From: Mycobacterium sp.
GTDB lineage: Bacteria; Actinomycetota; Actinomycetes; Mycobacteriales; Mycobacteriaceae
Direction of reading: 5' to 3'
Length of the DNA stretch: 64,000 nt
Assembly: GCF_029961025.1 (NCBI RefSeq)
Contig: NZ_JASBVP010000009.1
Coordinates: 1 to 64,000 of the forward strand
Every line of letters starts with the position of its first letter. Positions within the stretch are counted from its first letter, which is position 1. A program made the position numbers and the translations under genes. Below, in pieces: positions 29,856 through 40,877 of the stretch. The notes beneath the pieces were generated by a model that saw nothing but the letters and a program-made list of their open reading frames with translations, made no database searches and was not told the DNA's origin.

Positions 29856-32135
29856 CTACAGGGTGTAGCCCAACCGGTCGGCAAGCTTGTGCAGCAAGCC
29901 GATTGCAGCGTCGGCGATCACCGTTCCGGGCGGGAAGATGGCGGCGGCGCCGGCATCGTAGAGCTCCTGGTAGTCGCCGGGCGGGATGACACCGCCGACC
30001 ACGATCATGATGTCTGGCCGGCCCACCTGCACCAGCGCGTCACGCAGCGCGGGCACCAGGGTGAGGTGGCCGGCGGCCAACGAGGACACCCCAATCACGT
30101 GCACATCGTTGTCGGCGGCCTGGCGGGCCACTTCTTCGGGTGTGGAAAACAACGGGCCCACATCGACATCGAACCCGATGTCGGCGAAGGCCGTTGCGAT
30201 CACCTTCTGGCCGCGGTCATGACCGTCCTGGCCCATCTTGGCCACCAGAATCCGGGGACGGCGCCCGTCGGCCTCGGCGAACTTCGCCACCAGCTCGCTG
30301 GCTTGGGAAATATTGCTCACCTTTCCGGCCTCGTCCCGGTAGACACCGGTCAGGGTGCGGATCTCCGCCTGATGACGGCCGTACACCTTTTCCAGCGCGT
30401 CGGAGATCTCCCCGACGGTGGCCTTGGCCCGGGCCGCGTCGATCGCGCGCGCCAGCAGGTTGTTTCCCAGCCCGTCGGGCCCGGCCTTGCCCTGCGCCGC
30501 GGCAGCGCGAGTCAGCTCCGCCAGCGCCGCCTGCACCCGGTCCTGGTCCCGGGTCGCACGCAGCTCTTGCAGTTTGGCCAGCTGTTCCGCGCGCACCCGG
30601 CTGTTGTCGACCTTGAGCACCTCGATCCGCTGCTCTTCGGCCACCCGATATTTGTTCACCCCGATCACGGGTTGCTGCCCGGAGTCGATGCGGGCCTGGG
30701 TGCGCGCGGCGGCTTCCTCGATGCGCAGCTTGGGGATGCCCGCGCCGATGGCCTGGGCCATGCCGCCGTACTCGGCCACCTCGGCCAGGTGCACCCGGGC
30801 GCGTTGCGCCAGCCGGTGGGTCAGCCACTCCACGTAATATGACCCGCCCCACGGGTCGATCGGCCTGGTGGTGCCGGACTCGTGCTGCAGCAGCAATTGG
30901 GTGTTGCGGGCGATCCGCGCGGAGAAGTCGGTGGGCAGCGCCAGCGCCTCGTCCAGCGCGTTGGTGTGCAGCGACTGGGTGTGGCCCTGGGTGGCGGCCA
31001 TCGCCTCGATGCAGGTGCGTGCCACATTGTTGAACGGGTCCTGGGCCGTCAGCGACCAGCCCGAGGTCTGCGAGTGGGTGCGCAGTGACAGCGATTTGGG
31101 GTTCTCCGGCTTGAACTGGGCGACCAGTTCACTCCACAGCAGCCGCCCGGCACGCAGTTTGGCGACCTCCATGAAAAAGTTCATCCCGATACCCCAGAAG
31201 AACGACAGCCGCGGGCCGAACTGGTCGATGTGCAAGCCCGCGTCCAACCCGGCCTTGATGTATTCCACACCGTCGGCCAGGGTATATGCCAGTTCCAAAT
31301 CCGCGGTGGCGCCGGCTTCTTGCATGTGGTAGCCGGAAATCGAGATGGAGTTGAACTTCGGCATCTTGGCGCTGGTGTAGGCGAAGATGTCGGAGATGAT
31401 CCGCATCGACGGCTTGGGCGGGTAGATGTAGGTGTTGCGGACCATGAACTCTTTGAGAATGTCGTTCTGAATGGTGCCGGACAGTTTCTCCGGCGGCACC
31501 CCCTGCTCCTCGGCGGCGACCACGTAAAGCGCCAGCACCGGCAGCACCGCCCCGTTCATGGTCATCGACACCGAGACTTTCGACAGGTCGATACCGTCGA
31601 ACAGCTGGCGCATGTCGAGAATGGAATCGATTGCCACCCCGGCCATTCCGACATCACCTTGCACCCTGGGGTGATCGGAGTCATAGCCGCGGTGGGTCGC
31701 CAGGTCGAAGGCCACCGACAGCCCCTTCTGGCCGGCGGCGAGGTTGCGGCGGTAGAACGCGTTCGAGTCCGCCGCGGTGGAAAACCCGGCGTATTGACGA
31801 ATGGTCCAGGGCTGGTTGACATACATCGTCGGATACGGCCCGCGGATGTAGGGGGGCTCACCGGGGAAGGTGTGCAGCGGATAGCCCTCGGCGACCGCGG
31901 TATCCCGATCGGCGGCGATGTAGACCGGTTTGACGGCGATGCCTTCCGGGGTGTGCCAGGTCAGCTGCTCCGGTGCGTAGCCGTGTGCCGCCGCCAGGCC
32001 GGCCACCAGCGTTGTCACCCCGGCCTCGGCGGCGGGCCGGCCGGTGCGCTCGCCGGCGAGCGGAACGTCGGCGAAACTGCCCACCACGGGCCGGGCCGAC
32101 GAGTTCGGCTGGCCGACGACATCATGGATGGTCAT
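29856..32135 (-). CDS. mutB: Methylmalonyl-CoA mutase large (alpha) subunit MutB
   Basis: 759 residues. The N-terminal TIM barrel has the substrate-channel [18 protein letters not shown] and [19 protein letters not shown] signatures. The C-terminal B12 domain has DGHDRG within [14 protein letters not shown] at about 635, where the histidine ligates cobalt, followed by the GVSSLAAGH and [10 protein letters not shown] loops. It interconverts succinyl-CoA and (R)-methylmalonyl-CoA with adenosylcobalamin as a heterodimer with MutA, feeding methyl-branched lipid synthesis or propionate disposal. It is two bases downstream of mutA and two upstream of meaB. Nothing is truncated and the start MTIHDVVG matches the family. 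Confidence 0.97.
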   Translation of the reverse strand: MTIHDVVGQPNSSARPVVGSFADVPLAGERTGRPAAEAGVTTLVAGLAAAHGYAPEQLTWHTPEGIAVKPVYIAADRDTAVAEGYPLHTFPGEPPYIRGPYPTMYVNQPWTIRQYAGFSTAADSNAFYRRNLAAGQKGLSVAFDLATHRGYDSDHPRVQGDVGMAGVAIDSILDMRQLFDGIDLSKVSVSMTMNGAVLPVLALYVVAAEEQGVPPEKLSGTIQNDILKEFMVRNTYIYPPKPSMRIISDIFAYTSAKMPKFNSISISGYHMQEAGATADLELAYTLADGVEYIKAGLDAGLHIDQFGPRLSFFWGIGMNFFMEVAKLRAGRLLWSELVAQFKPENPKSLSLRTHSQTSGWSLTAQDPFNNVARTCIEAMAATQGHTQSLHTNALDEALALPTDFSARIARNTQLLLQHESGTTRPIDPWGGSYYVEWLTHRLAQRARVHLAEVAEYGGMAQAIGAGIPKLRIEEAAARTQARIDSGQQPVIGVNKYRVAEEQRIEVLKVDNSRVRAEQLAKLQELRATRDQDRVQAALAELTRAAAAQGKAGPDGLGNNLLARAIDAARAKATVGEISDALEKVYGRHQAEIRTLTGVYRDEAGKVSNISQASELVAKFAEADGRRPRILVAKMGQDGHDRGQKVIATAFADIGFDVDVGPLFSTPEEVARQAADNDVHVIGVSSLAAGHLTLVPALRDALVQVGRPDIMIVVGGVIPPGDYQELYDAGAAAIFPPGTVIADAAIGLLHKLADRLGYTL

Positions 32136-32137
32136 GG

Positions 32138-33982
32138 CTAGGCTCCCAATCGGGTGAGCAGGTTCGAGAGTGTTTCTACGGCATTGATTTTCGCTGTCAG
32201 GTAGTCGTCGGGGCGGTCACCGTCGGGGGTGCCGTGCAGCGCCTTCTGCGGCCCGGTGAGGTAGATCCGCGCCACGCCGGCGCGACGGGCCGCCCGGACC
32301 ACGTCGGCGACCTCCTCGCGGTAGCGTTTATCGGTTCCACAAATCACCGCGACGGCGGGCGATCCGGCCGCCGACACCGCCTGCGCGACACCGGATGCCT
32401 CGACCGGACCCGGGTTGATCGCCTCGATGCCGCCGGAAGCCAACAGGTTCACCGCGAACGTGGCCCGGCTGTTGTGTTCGGCCAGCGGGCCCAACGGCAA
32501 CAGCAGCACCCGCGGGCGCGACCCGGTGCGCCGCAAAAAGGCGTCGGAACGGTCCCGTAAGGCCTCGAACTGCGCCGCATAGCTTCCGACCGTCGAATCA
32601 CCCGGTGGCAGCGGGGGTTCGGCCAGGTTCGGGTATTCGTTGACGCCGGTGATCGCGGTGCGCCGATGCGCGATATCGTCGCTGCGGCGCGCCGCCACTT
32701 GCGCGATTTGCCCGGCCACATAGCCGCGGGCCGCGGCGAATCCGCCGCGCGCCTCGATGGCCTGGAAATGCTGCCAGGCCTGCCGGGCCAGCTGCCCGGT
32801 GAGGTCCTCGACATACCACGACCCGCCGGCCGGATCCAGCACCCGCCCGATGTGGGACTCTTCCAGCAGCAGCAGCTGGGTGTTGCGGGCGATCCGCCGG
32901 GCGAAGCTCGGCCCCATCTCCGGGTGGCCGCCCGGGATGGCCACGTCGAACGGCAACACCCGTACCGTGTCGGCGCCGCCGACGCCGGCCCCGAAGGCCG
33001 CCAGCGTGATCCGCAGCATGTTCACCCACGGGTCGCGCCGGGTCATCATCGGCAACGACGTCTCGGCGTGCACGACGGCCGCGCCGTCCTCGGGGGCGCC
33101 GACAACCTCGGCCACGCGCGCCCAGAGTTGGCGTGCAGCACGGAATTTCGCGATCGTCATGAACTGGTCGTCGTCGGCGGCGAGACGGAAGCTGATCTGG
33201 CGCAAAGCATCGGAGACGGCCAGCCCGGACTCGCAGAGCACCCGCAGGTAGGCCACCGCGGCGGCGATGCTGCCGGCGAGTTCCCAGGCGGCGTTGGAGC
33301 CCAGGTTGTGAAAGGCGGGGCCGTCGATGGTGACCGCCCGCACGCCGCGCCGCCCGGCCGCTGTCCTGGCGACGGCGGCCACCTCGCCGACCGACGGGGC
33401 GTCGCGGCCGCTCAGCGCGCCGGTCAGCGGGTCGGCGCCCAAGTCGACCGACAGTGTCGTGGTCTTATCCGGATCCAGGCCGGACACCAGGGCCAGTACG
33501 GCGTCGGCCGCCGCCGGGTAGTCGGCGCCGGCCTGCAGGATCAGCGGTACCAGCTCCAAATAGACCCCTTCGAGCACCCGGTCCAACCGGCCCGCCGGGA
33601 TCCCCTCGGGGCCCACCCGCAACACCAGGGCACTCACGCCGCTGGCCAGCGCGGCCAGCACCGCGGCGTTGTCCTCACCACCCTCGCCCGGAAACGCCTC
33701 GGCGACCTTCCAGCCGCGGTTGACGTCGCGACGCGCGTCGGCGCCGCGCACAAACGGCCACTCGCCGGGCAGCGGCGGCTCGGGCAGCTCGTCCAGGCCG
33801 GTGTAGAGCGCGTGAATCGCGAAGCCCTCATAGGTCGCGGTGTCTAACAGCCGTTCGGGCTGGTCCCCGAAATCCCTGGGGTGGTGCGCCGTGCCTTTGG
33901 CCAGCACCCCGGCCACCGCCGTGCGCCATCGGGCGCGGGCCCGCACCAGCTCCGCGCGCTCGGCGGACACCTCTACCGACAC
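32138..33982 (-). CDS. mutA: Methylmalonyl-CoA mutase small (beta) subunit MutA
   Basis: 614 residues, as in M. tuberculosis (615). It has the degenerate mutase barrel ([40 protein letters not shown]) and a C-terminal domain that lacks the cobalt-ligand DxHxxG histidine, as expected for the non-catalytic subunit. The GTG at 33982 ([20 protein letters not shown]) has AGGAG six bases upstream and matches the Mtb start; the frame stays open to 34216 but the extra 78 residues are not family-like. First gene of the mutA-mutB-meaB operon; divergent from the TVP38-family gene with about 180 bases between, which must hold the promoter. Confidence 0.95.
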   Translation of the reverse strand: MSVEVSAERAELVRARARWRTAVAGVLAKGTAHHPRDFGDQPERLLDTATYEGFAIHALYTGLDELPEPPLPGEWPFVRGADARRDVNRGWKVAEAFPGEGGEDNAAVLAALASGVSALVLRVGPEGIPAGRLDRVLEGVYLELVPLILQAGADYPAAADAVLALVSGLDPDKTTTLSVDLGADPLTGALSGRDAPSVGEVAAVARTAAGRRGVRAVTIDGPAFHNLGSNAAWELAGSIAAAVAYLRVLCESGLAVSDALRQISFRLAADDDQFMTIAKFRAARQLWARVAEVVGAPEDGAAVVHAETSLPMMTRRDPWVNMLRITLAAFGAGVGGADTVRVLPFDVAIPGGHPEMGPSFARRIARNTQLLLLEESHIGRVLDPAGGSWYVEDLTGQLARQAWQHFQAIEARGGFAAARGYVAGQIAQVAARRSDDIAHRRTAITGVNEYPNLAEPPLPPGDSTVGSYAAQFEALRDRSDAFLRRTGSRPRVLLLPLGPLAEHNSRATFAVNLLASGGIEAINPGPVEASGVAQAVSAAGSPAVAVICGTDKRYREEVADVVRAARRAGVARIYLTGPQKALHGTPDGDRPDDYLTAKINAVETLSNLLTRLGA

Positions 33983-34163
33983 CGGCGGCTCCTGTCGTCG
34001 CAGCAGATCACTGCCTGTTGTCCCGTTTGTTTCGGTGTCACCGAGGCTAATCGATGGCTTCGGCTGCCGTTGCGGTGAGGTGAGGTGCGACGACGGCGCC
34101 GGCAGCGGCGAAACACCGGCGACGGGATCCGCGATGTTCACCCGCGCCCCGTAGCCTGAGACC

Positions 34164-34907
34164 GTGACGGCCCGCGCCACCTGCACGCCGGGCGACACCG
34201 TGCGCGGTGTCGCCACCGCCGTCCTCGCGGTGGCGCGTCAGCTGTCCCGGCGGCGCATCGTCACCACCGCCGTGGCGATGGCGCTCGCGGTGGCGGTGGC
34301 GCTGGTCGTACCGCTGCCCACCGCGGTGCAGCTGCGTGACTGGGCGAGGTCGGCGGGCCCGTGGTTTCCGGTGGCGTTTTTGGCCGCGCACATCGCCATC
34401 ACCGTGCTGCCGTTTCCCCGCACCGCGTTCACGCTGGGGGCGGGCCTGCTGTTCGGTCCGCTGCTGGGCGTGGTGCTCGCCGTGACCGCCAGCGCGGTCA
34501 GCGCGGTGATCGCGCTGGTGCTGGTGCGCGCGGCCGGCTGGCAGTTGAGCCGACTGGTGCGCCACCAGGCCGTCGACCGGCTGGATTCGCGGCTGCGGGA
34601 GCGCGGCTGGCCGGCGATCCTGTCGTTGCGGCTGATCCCCGCGGTGCCGTTCTCGGTGCTCAACTATGCCGCCGGCGCCTCGGCGGTGCGGGTGCTGCCC
34701 TACACCCTGGCGACCCTGGCCGGCCTGATCCCCGGCACCGCCGCCGTGGTGATCCTCGGCGACGCGCTCACCGGCCACGTCAGCCCGCTGCTGTTCCTGG
34801 TGTCGCTGTGCACGGCGGCCGTGGGGGTGGCCGTGCTCGGCTACGAGATCCGCCACCACCGCCGGCGTGCGCCGCACCGGTCCGACACCGGCCCACGGCC
34901 CGGGTAG
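34164..34907 (+). CDS. TVP38/TMEM64 (DedA-like SNARE-associated) membrane protein
   Basis: 247 residues with about six membrane segments. The central family block FPRTAFTLGAGLLFGPLLG, followed by RLIPAVPFSVLNYAAGAS, is the SNARE-associated/DedA re-entrant signature of this family (Rv1491c orthologue, divergent from mutA as in M. tuberculosis). DedA and TVP38 relatives flip phospholipids or undecaprenyl phosphate; a role here is inferred only from the family. The GTG at 34164 starts MTARATC; the first 30 residues are a cytosolic arginine-containing leader. The C terminus is basic and histidine-rich. Confidence 0.85.
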   Translation: MTARATCTPGDTVRGVATAVLAVARQLSRRRIVTTAVAMALAVAVALVVPLPTAVQLRDWARSAGPWFPVAFLAAHIAITVLPFPRTAFTLGAGLLFGPLLGVVLAVTASAVSAVIALVLVRAAGWQLSRLVRHQAVDRLDSRLRERGWPAILSLRLIPAVPFSVLNYAAGASAVRVLPYTLATLAGLIPGTAAVVILGDALTGHVSPLLFLVSLCTAAVGVAVLGYEIRHHRRRAPHRSDTGPRPG

Positions 34908-34919
34908 GCCCACAGCGGG

Positions 34920-35171
34920 TTGAGAACTGCGATGGCGAGCGCGGACCCGGCCACTCAAGCGCACGCCGATCTGCTCGAGCTGCCGGTGGACCTGTGGCCT
35001 TACGAGGTGCTGGCGACCCGCGTGTGGGAGCTACGTGCCACCATGTCCGTCTACGACGCCGCATATGTTGCCCTGGCGGAGATCCTGGCGGCGCCGTTGC
35101 TGACGCTGGATCGGCGGATAAGCCAGACGCCGGGCATCAGGTGTGCGGTCGCCGTTCCGGGCGCCGGCTAA
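34920..35171 (+). pseudogene. 3' fragment of a VapC-type PIN toxin gene
   Basis: The 83-codon frame gives LATRVWELRATMSVYDAAYVA and LAAPLLTLDRRISQTPG, the C-terminal half of PIN toxins including the third acidic ligand region (YDAAYVALAE). The N-terminal half with the first catalytic Asp is missing, and no antitoxin gene precedes it. It sits where M. tuberculosis has other genes (Rv1489-Rv1490 area) between the TVP38 gene and the SPFH gene, so it is a dead remnant of an inserted toxin-antitoxin module. It overlaps the 3' end of the convergent DoxX-like gene by four bases. Confidence 0.75.
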
Positions 35172-35527
35172 GCCGCGCGTGCAGGTCCCTTCGCCGTCAT
35201 CGCCGCGAACGTCACCAGCAACACCGCCGCCGGGATGGCGTTGACCACCCGATCCCGGGCCCGGACGTGCGCGCCGACCGCCAGCACGAAATACAGCGTC
35301 AGCATCGCTGTCGTCAGCCTCGCCAGCCCGGGAAAGCGGAACACCGACAACAAGCCAAGCGCGGCCGCCGCCTTGACCACCGGGAGAATCCATCGGATTT
35401 CCGGCGGAACCCCAAGATTGTCAAGGGTTTTGGTGATATACGGCACCGGGATCGCGCATGCCGCGGCGTCACCGGCCTGAAAGGCGGCCAGCGCCACATA
35501 GGTTTTCGAAGACGTCAGCGCGCTCAT
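35168..35527 (-). CDS. DoxX-like small membrane protein
   Basis: 119 residues with four predicted helices and the DoxX_2 pattern: DAAACAIPVPYITKTLDNLG, then an alternation of short helices (VVKAAAALGLLSVF, TTAMLTLYFVLAVGAHV, AIPAAVLLVTFAAM). Relatives sit in the inner membrane and have been linked to thiol/oxidative-stress membrane complexes, but no role is firm for this subgroup. Its ATG overlaps the stop of the upstream SPFH gene by four bases, so it is the last gene of an operon NfeD-SPFH-DoxX-like. It has no counterpart that I recall at this place in M. tuberculosis. Confidence 0.7.
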   Translation of the reverse strand: MSALTSSKTYVALAAFQAGDAAACAIPVPYITKTLDNLGVPPEIRWILPVVKAAAALGLLSVFRFPGLARLTTAMLTLYFVLAVGAHVRARDRVVNAIPAAVLLVTFAAMTAKGPARAA

Positions 35528-36666
35528 GAGTCCACCCCCGGCGCCTCGATCACGCCGTCGGCCGGTGCGCGGGCCTGCGCCTCGGCGTCGGCCACCGCCT
35601 GCACGATCGCCGGATCGGTCTGGGTGCTGAACCAGTCGGCAACCTCCTCGCTGTCGTCCTCGGGCTTGGGCGGCCGCTCCTCATCGACCGGCGGCGGCTG
35701 GTAGCGAAACACCCCGTCCTCGCCGGGGGTGCCCAGCAGCCTGGTGAACCCCTGCAGCGCGGACCCGTAATCGCTGGGTACCACCCACACCTTGTTGGAC
35801 TCGCCCCGGGCCAACTGCGGCAACACCTGCAGGTACTGGTAGGCCAGCAGCTCGGGGGTGGGCCGGCCGGCCTTGACCGCGGCGAACACCTTCTCGATCG
35901 CCTTGGCCTGGCCCTGGGCCTGCAGATAGGTCGCGGCCCGCTCGCCCTGGGCGCGCAGGATCCGGGATTGCCGCTCGGCCTCGGCCGCCAGGATCGCCGC
36001 CTGCTTGGCGCCTTCGGCCGCCAGGATCTCCGCCTGCTTTTGCCCCTCGGCCTGCTTGATCGCCGACTCTCGGGCGCCTTCGGCGGTCAGGATCATCGCC
36101 CGCTTCTCCCGGTCGGCCTTCATCTGCTTTTCCATCGACGCCTGAATCGATGGCGGCGGGTCGATGGCCTTCAGCTCCACCCGCGCCACCCGCAGGCCCC
36201 ACCGCCCGGTCGCCTCGTCGAGCACACCGCGAAGCTGGCTGTTGATCACCTCGCGCGAGGTCAGGGTCTGCTCCAGGGTCATGCCGCCGACGACGTTGCG
36301 CAGCGTCGTGGTGGTCAGCTGTTCGACCCCGACGATGTAGTTGCTGATCTCATAGACCGCCGCCTGCGGGTTGGTGACCTGAAAATAGACCACCGTGTCG
36401 ATGTTGAGGGTCAGGTTGTCCTCGGTGATCACCGGCTGCGGCGGGAACGACACCACCCGCTCGCGCAGGTCGACCCGGGCCCGGATCCGGTCGATGAACG
36501 GCACCAGCAGCGTCAGCTGGCCGCTGACCGTACGGCTGTAGCGGCCCAGCCGTTCGATCACCGCGGCCTCGGCCTGCGGGATCAGCGCGATCGATTTGGC
36601 CACCACGATGACGGCGAAAATCACCAGGAAAGCCAGCAACACCAGACCGGTTACCGTAGTGTGCAC
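35524..36666 (-). CDS. SPFH/band-7 membrane scaffold protein (stomatin-like, Rv1488 type)
   Basis: 380 residues: an N-terminal membrane anchor (VTGLVLLAFLVIFAVIVVA), an SPFH domain (about 28-200; RLGRYSRTVSGQLTLLVPF and LRNVVGGMTLEQTLTSRE), then a long alanine/glutamate coiled coil with EGARESAIKQAEGQKQAEIL repeats and a proline/acidic tail (PPPVDEERPPKPEDDSEE). SPFH proteins form large rings around membrane proteases and pair with NfeD, here encoded 50 bases upstream. GTG at 36666 is chosen: AAGGAGGA lies six bases before it. It is likely part of bacterial flotillin-type membrane organisation; a specific client is unknown. Confidence 0.9.
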   Translation of the reverse strand: MHTTVTGLVLLAFLVIFAVIVVAKSIALIPQAEAAVIERLGRYSRTVSGQLTLLVPFIDRIRARVDLRERVVSFPPQPVITEDNLTLNIDTVVYFQVTNPQAAVYEISNYIVGVEQLTTTTLRNVVGGMTLEQTLTSREVINSQLRGVLDEATGRWGLRVARVELKAIDPPPSIQASMEKQMKADREKRAMILTAEGARESAIKQAEGQKQAEILAAEGAKQAAILAAEAERQSRILRAQGERAATYLQAQGQAKAIEKVFAAVKAGRPTPELLAYQYLQVLPQLARGESNKVWVVPSDYGSALQGFTRLLGTPGEDGVFRYQPPPVDEERPPKPEDDSEEVADWFSTQTDPAIVQAVADAEAQARAPADGVIEAPGVDS

Positions 36667-36716
36667 CGTGGTTCCTCCTTGCCGCCGTACGCCGGTTCTT
36701 GGCGCCGTCCCCGGCG

Positions 36717-37151
36717 CTAGGCGTTCTTCCAGACCACCGCGGTGGCGCCGTCGATGTGCATCACGGTCACCAGCTCACCGGGCTCATAGACGTCGCCGTC
36801 GTTGAACGGCCGCGCCGTCCATACCTGCCCGTCGAGCTTCACCTGGCCTTCGTCCCGGTCGACCCGGCCGACGACCAGCGCGCTTTTTCCCTCCAGTGCC
36901 TGCACGCCGGTCCGCACCCCGCTCGCCGGGGTCAGCCGGCGCCGCAGCGCCGGGCGCACCAGCACCAGCAGCAGCAGCGACACCACCAAAAACACCACCC
37001 CGTCGGCCCAGACCGGGGTGCCCAGCAGCCAACTGCCGGCGGCCGCGGCCAGCGCTCCGCCGCCGAGCATCAGCAAAGACATGTCCCCGGTCAGCGCCTC
37101 GGCGCCGGCCAGCCCCACCGCGAAGATCAGCCAGATCACGTCCGCGGGCAT
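36717..37151 (-). CDS. NfeD-like membrane protein (Rv1487 type)
   Basis: 144 residues: three hydrophobic helices in the first 70 residues ([52 protein letters not shown]) and a C-terminal soluble OB fold ([35 protein letters not shown]), the short NfeD form without the serine protease. NfeD OB domains bind SPFH partners; the SPFH gene follows directly downstream. Divergent from the Rv1486c-type gene with under 60 bases between, so the promoters of the two must overlap. Confidence 0.9.
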   Translation of the reverse strand: MPADVIWLIFAVGLAGAEALTGDMSLLMLGGGALAAAAGSWLLGTPVWADGVVFLVVSLLLLVLVRPALRRRLTPASGVRTGVQALEGKSALVVGRVDRDEGQVKLDGQVWTARPFNDGDVYEPGELVTVMHIDGATAVVWKNA

Positions 37152-37209
37152 GCGGCCAGGATATCGCGTGATCAGCCCGGATCAGGGTGAACAACTAGAC
37201 TGCGGGATC

Positions 37210-38100
37210 ATGTGGTGCCCCAGTGTCTCGCTGTCGGTGTGGGCCAACGCCTGGCTCGCCGGCAAGGCCGCGCCCGACGATGTGCTCGACGCTTTATCAC
37301 GTTGGGCGCCAACACACTCGGTCATCGCTTACGATGCGGTCGCGGCGGGGCACACCGGGCTGCCGTGGCCCGATGTCGACGACGCGGGCGCGGTGTCGCT
37401 GCTGCAGACGCTGCGGACGGCCGCCGGGCGGTCGGCGACGGCGGCGCCCTCGATCGGCGTGGTGCTGCCGGTGCCCGGCGATGTGCGCGGACTGCCCGCG
37501 GGCACCCAGTTCGAGCGCGACGCGCTGAGCGCCGGTGAGGCGGTGATCGTGAGCGACCCCGTCGATCCCACGGTGGCCGTCGGGCTGGTTCCGGAGTTCG
37601 ACGACGCCGACGCGGACCAGCGCACCGGCATTCCCGAATTGCGCGCGCTGTCCTGGACGGTGTATTCGCTGCCCGGCGCCCCGGCGCCCGACCAGCAGGG
37701 GTTGGGCGAGGCCGAATACGCCCTGCGCTCGGCGGTGCGCTCGGCCGCGGACGCGCTGGGCGCCCTCGGCTTCAGAGACTCCGAGGAGCGCGCCGATCCG
37801 CGGGTCCTGATCACGCAACTGCTGGAATCCTCGCGCCGGCACCGGGTTCCCGACCACGCGCCGTCGCGGGCGTTGCGCGTGCTGGAGAACGCGGCGCACG
37901 TCGAGGCGATCATCGCGATCAGCGCCGGGCTGACCCGCGCGCCCGGGGTTGCCGGCACCGCCGGCTGCCTGCCGATCCGCACGCTGTCGTCCTCGGAGGC
38001 GCAGCTCGCCGGCGAGGCGCTGCGGCCGTTGATCGCCGTGGTCCGCGCGGCACGGATGGCCGCAGTCGGCGCGATTCTGCGGTCCGCCTGGCAGGGCTGA
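37210..38100 (+). CDS. Conserved mycobacterial protein, Rv1486c type, function unknown
   Basis: 296 residues, soluble, rich in alanine and acidic residues. It begins [20 protein letters not shown] and shows [20 protein letters not shown] and [21 protein letters not shown] recognise it as the orthologue of Rv1486c by sequence and by its place between hemZ and the NfeD gene, in opposite orientation to both. No domain with a known reaction is visible. The ATG at 37210 is preferred; the frame is open for another 136 codons upstream but that would overlap the NfeD gene entirely. Confidence 0.8.
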   Translation: MWCPSVSLSVWANAWLAGKAAPDDVLDALSRWAPTHSVIAYDAVAAGHTGLPWPDVDDAGAVSLLQTLRTAAGRSATAAPSIGVVLPVPGDVRGLPAGTQFERDALSAGEAVIVSDPVDPTVAVGLVPEFDDADADQRTGIPELRALSWTVYSLPGAPAPDQQGLGEAEYALRSAVRSAADALGALGFRDSEERADPRVLITQLLESSRRHRVPDHAPSRALRVLENAAHVEAIIAISAGLTRAPGVAGTAGCLPIRTLSSSEAQLAGEALRPLIAVVRAARMAAVGAILRSAWQG

Positions 38101-38108
38101 CGGGCCGA

Positions 38109-39137
38109 TCAGCCCTGCTGCGCCACACAGTGCGGCGGCCGGCACGACGCGCCGTTGACGCTGGCCGCGCACCCGGGCACCGGATCGCGGCCCGCCACCC
38201 GGGCCGGCGGGCGGCCGTAGCGCAGTTCGTCGATCAGGTCGACGGCCAGCCGGGCCAGCCGCGGGTCGGCGTTCGGCGTGCCGGCCCGGGCGAACGCCAT
38301 GCCGGCCGCTTCGGCGAGCGAACGCAGCTCGTGGTCGAGATCCCACACCACCTCGATGTGGTCGGCGACGAAACCGATCGGGCAGACGATGACGGCCTTG
38401 GTGCCGGCCAGTGCCCGCAGGTGCTCGGCGACATCCGGCCCCAGCCACGGGATCTCCGCCGGCCCCGACCGCGACTGCCACACCAAGTCGTAGTCGACGT
38501 ATCCGGCTGCTTCAGCGACAAGACTTGTGGCATAAGCAACTTGGCGACTGTAAAGCCGGGGGCCGAAGCACTGGTCGGCGGCCACCGGAACCGAATGCGC
38601 GGTGAACACCAGCCGCGCGTCGCCGCGCAGCTCCTCGGGCAGGGTCCCGGCCGCCGCGGCGACGGCGTCGGCGAACATCTCGACGAACAGCGGATGGTCG
38701 AAGTAGGGGCGCAGCTTCACCAGCTCGGGTGCCCCCAGGCCGGCCACCCGGCGGGCCCGCGCGATGTCCTCGACGTACCGGGTGCAGCTGGAATACCCGC
38801 TGTACGCCGACGTCGTGAACACCGCTGCCCGGCGAACCTCGTTGTCGCGCATGGTTGCGACGACGTCTTCAACATAGGGTGCCCAGTTGCGGTTACCGAA
38901 GTACACCGGCATGTCCGAGCCGCGCCCGGCCAGCTCGGCCCGGATCTCGGCGACCAGCGCGCGGTTGATCGCGTTGAGGGGTGACACCCCGCCGAAATGC
39001 AGGTAGTGCCGGGCGACTTCATCGAGGCGCTCCGGCGGCACCCCGCGCCCGCGGGTGACGTTCTCCAGGAAAGGCCGGACCTGGCGCGGACCCTCCGGAC
39101 CGCCGAACGACAGCAGCAGGACCGCGTCGAAACACAT
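38109..39137 (-). CDS. hemZ: Ferrochelatase
   Basis: 342 residues. The family core is complete: [20 protein letters not shown] near the N terminus, [33 protein letters not shown], and VFTAHSVPV (the catalytic His region), plus a C-terminal cysteine cluster ([15 protein letters not shown]) that in actinobacterial enzymes can hold a 2Fe-2S cluster together with an upstream cysteine. It inserts iron in coproporphyrin III (the actinobacterial coproporphyrin-dependent route; HemZ of M. tuberculosis Rv1485). Start ATG 39137 ([13 protein letters not shown]) is five bases after the inhA stop, so it is in the fabG1-inhA-hemZ operon. The open frame runs further upstream but overlaps inhA. Confidence 0.94.
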   Translation of the reverse strand: MCFDAVLLLSFGGPEGPRQVRPFLENVTRGRGVPPERLDEVARHYLHFGGVSPLNAINRALVAEIRAELAGRGSDMPVYFGNRNWAPYVEDVVATMRDNEVRRAAVFTTSAYSGYSSCTRYVEDIARARRVAGLGAPELVKLRPYFDHPLFVEMFADAVAAAAGTLPEELRGDARLVFTAHSVPVAADQCFGPRLYSRQVAYATSLVAEAAGYVDYDLVWQSRSGPAEIPWLGPDVAEHLRALAGTKAVIVCPIGFVADHIEVVWDLDHELRSLAEAAGMAFARAGTPNADPRLARLAVDLIDELRYGRPPARVAGRDPVPGCAASVNGASCRPPHCVAQQG

Positions 39138-39142
39138 GGCGC

Positions 39143-39952
39143 TCACAGCAGTTGAGTGTGCGCACCGCCGTCGGCGTAGATGATGTCCCCGGTGGTGGCC
39201 GGCAACCAGTCCGAGAGCACCGCACAGACCGTCTTGGCGACCGGGGTCGCGTCCTTCATGTCCCAGCCGATGGGCGCCCGCTGGTCCCAGCCCTGTTCGA
39301 GCAGGTGCATCTGCTCGCTGGCCTCGGCGCCGAGGGCTCCCCCGACGATCGCGGCCATCGCCAGCGTCCGGATCGGCCCGGCCGCAACAAGGTTCGATCG
39401 CACCTTGTAGCGCCCGGCTTCGCGGGCGACGAACCGGTTCACCGACTCCAGCGCGCTCTTGGCGACCGTCATCCAGTTGTAAGCCGGCATCGCCCGGCTC
39501 GGGTCGAAATCCATGCCCACGATGGCGCTGCCCGGACTCATGATCGGCAGCAGCGCCTTGGCCAGCGACGCGTACGAATAGGCCGAGATGTGAATGCCTT
39601 TCGCAACGTCCTCGAACGGCGCGTCCAGAAACGGCGAGAGCCCCATCCCGCTGGCCGGCATGTAGCCGATCGAGTGCACCACCCCGTCGAGCTGGTTGCC
39701 CTCGCCGATGACGGCGATCACCCGTTCGGCCAGCGTGGCCAGATGCTCTTCGTTTTGCACGTCGAGTTCCAGCAGCGGCGGCTTTTGCGGGAGCCGGCCG
39801 AGAATGCGGTCGATCAGCCGCAACCGGTCGTAGCCGGTGCACACCAGCTGCGCGCCCTGCTCCTGGGCCACCCGGGCGATGTGAAACGCGATCGACGCGT
39901 CGGTGATGATCCCGGTGACCAGAATTCGCTTGCCTTCCAGCAGTCCTGCCAT
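39143..39952 (-). CDS. inhA: InhA, NADH-dependent enoyl-ACP reductase of FAS-II
   Basis: 269 residues, as in M. tuberculosis. It reduces the trans-2-enoyl-ACP in mycolic acid precursor elongation. Visible residues: the nucleotide motif [14 protein letters not shown], Ser94 in VVHSIGYMP, catalytic Tyr158 and Lys165 (NWMTVAKSA), and Ile21. The classic isoniazid/ethionamide-resistance positions Ser94 and Ile21 are wild type. It lies 43 bases downstream of fabG1 and five upstream of hemZ, the conserved operon. The C terminus [14 protein letters not shown] is intact. Confidence 0.98.
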   Translation of the reverse strand: MAGLLEGKRILVTGIITDASIAFHIARVAQEQGAQLVCTGYDRLRLIDRILGRLPQKPPLLELDVQNEEHLATLAERVIAVIGEGNQLDGVVHSIGYMPASGMGLSPFLDAPFEDVAKGIHISAYSYASLAKALLPIMSPGSAIVGMDFDPSRAMPAYNWMTVAKSALESVNRFVAREAGRYKVRSNLVAAGPIRTLAMAAIVGGALGAEASEQMHLLEQGWDQRAPIGWDMKDATPVAKTVCAVLSDWLPATTGDIIYADGGAHTQLL

Positions 39953-39995
39953 ATCCGTCCTCGGTTGTGCGAAAGCCCTTGGGTGCTCCGGGGGC

Positions 39996-40813
<818 letters not shown>

Positions 40814-40877
40814 GCCTGGGCGGGGCCGGGCCGAAATCGCGTGCCGGGCGACGGCGCCACCGCGCGCCGGTGTGCCG

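Noticed and set aside
39143..39952. Isoniazid/ethionamide-resistance mutations in inhA
   Set aside because: Ser94, Ile21, Tyr158 and Lys165 all carry the wild-type residues.
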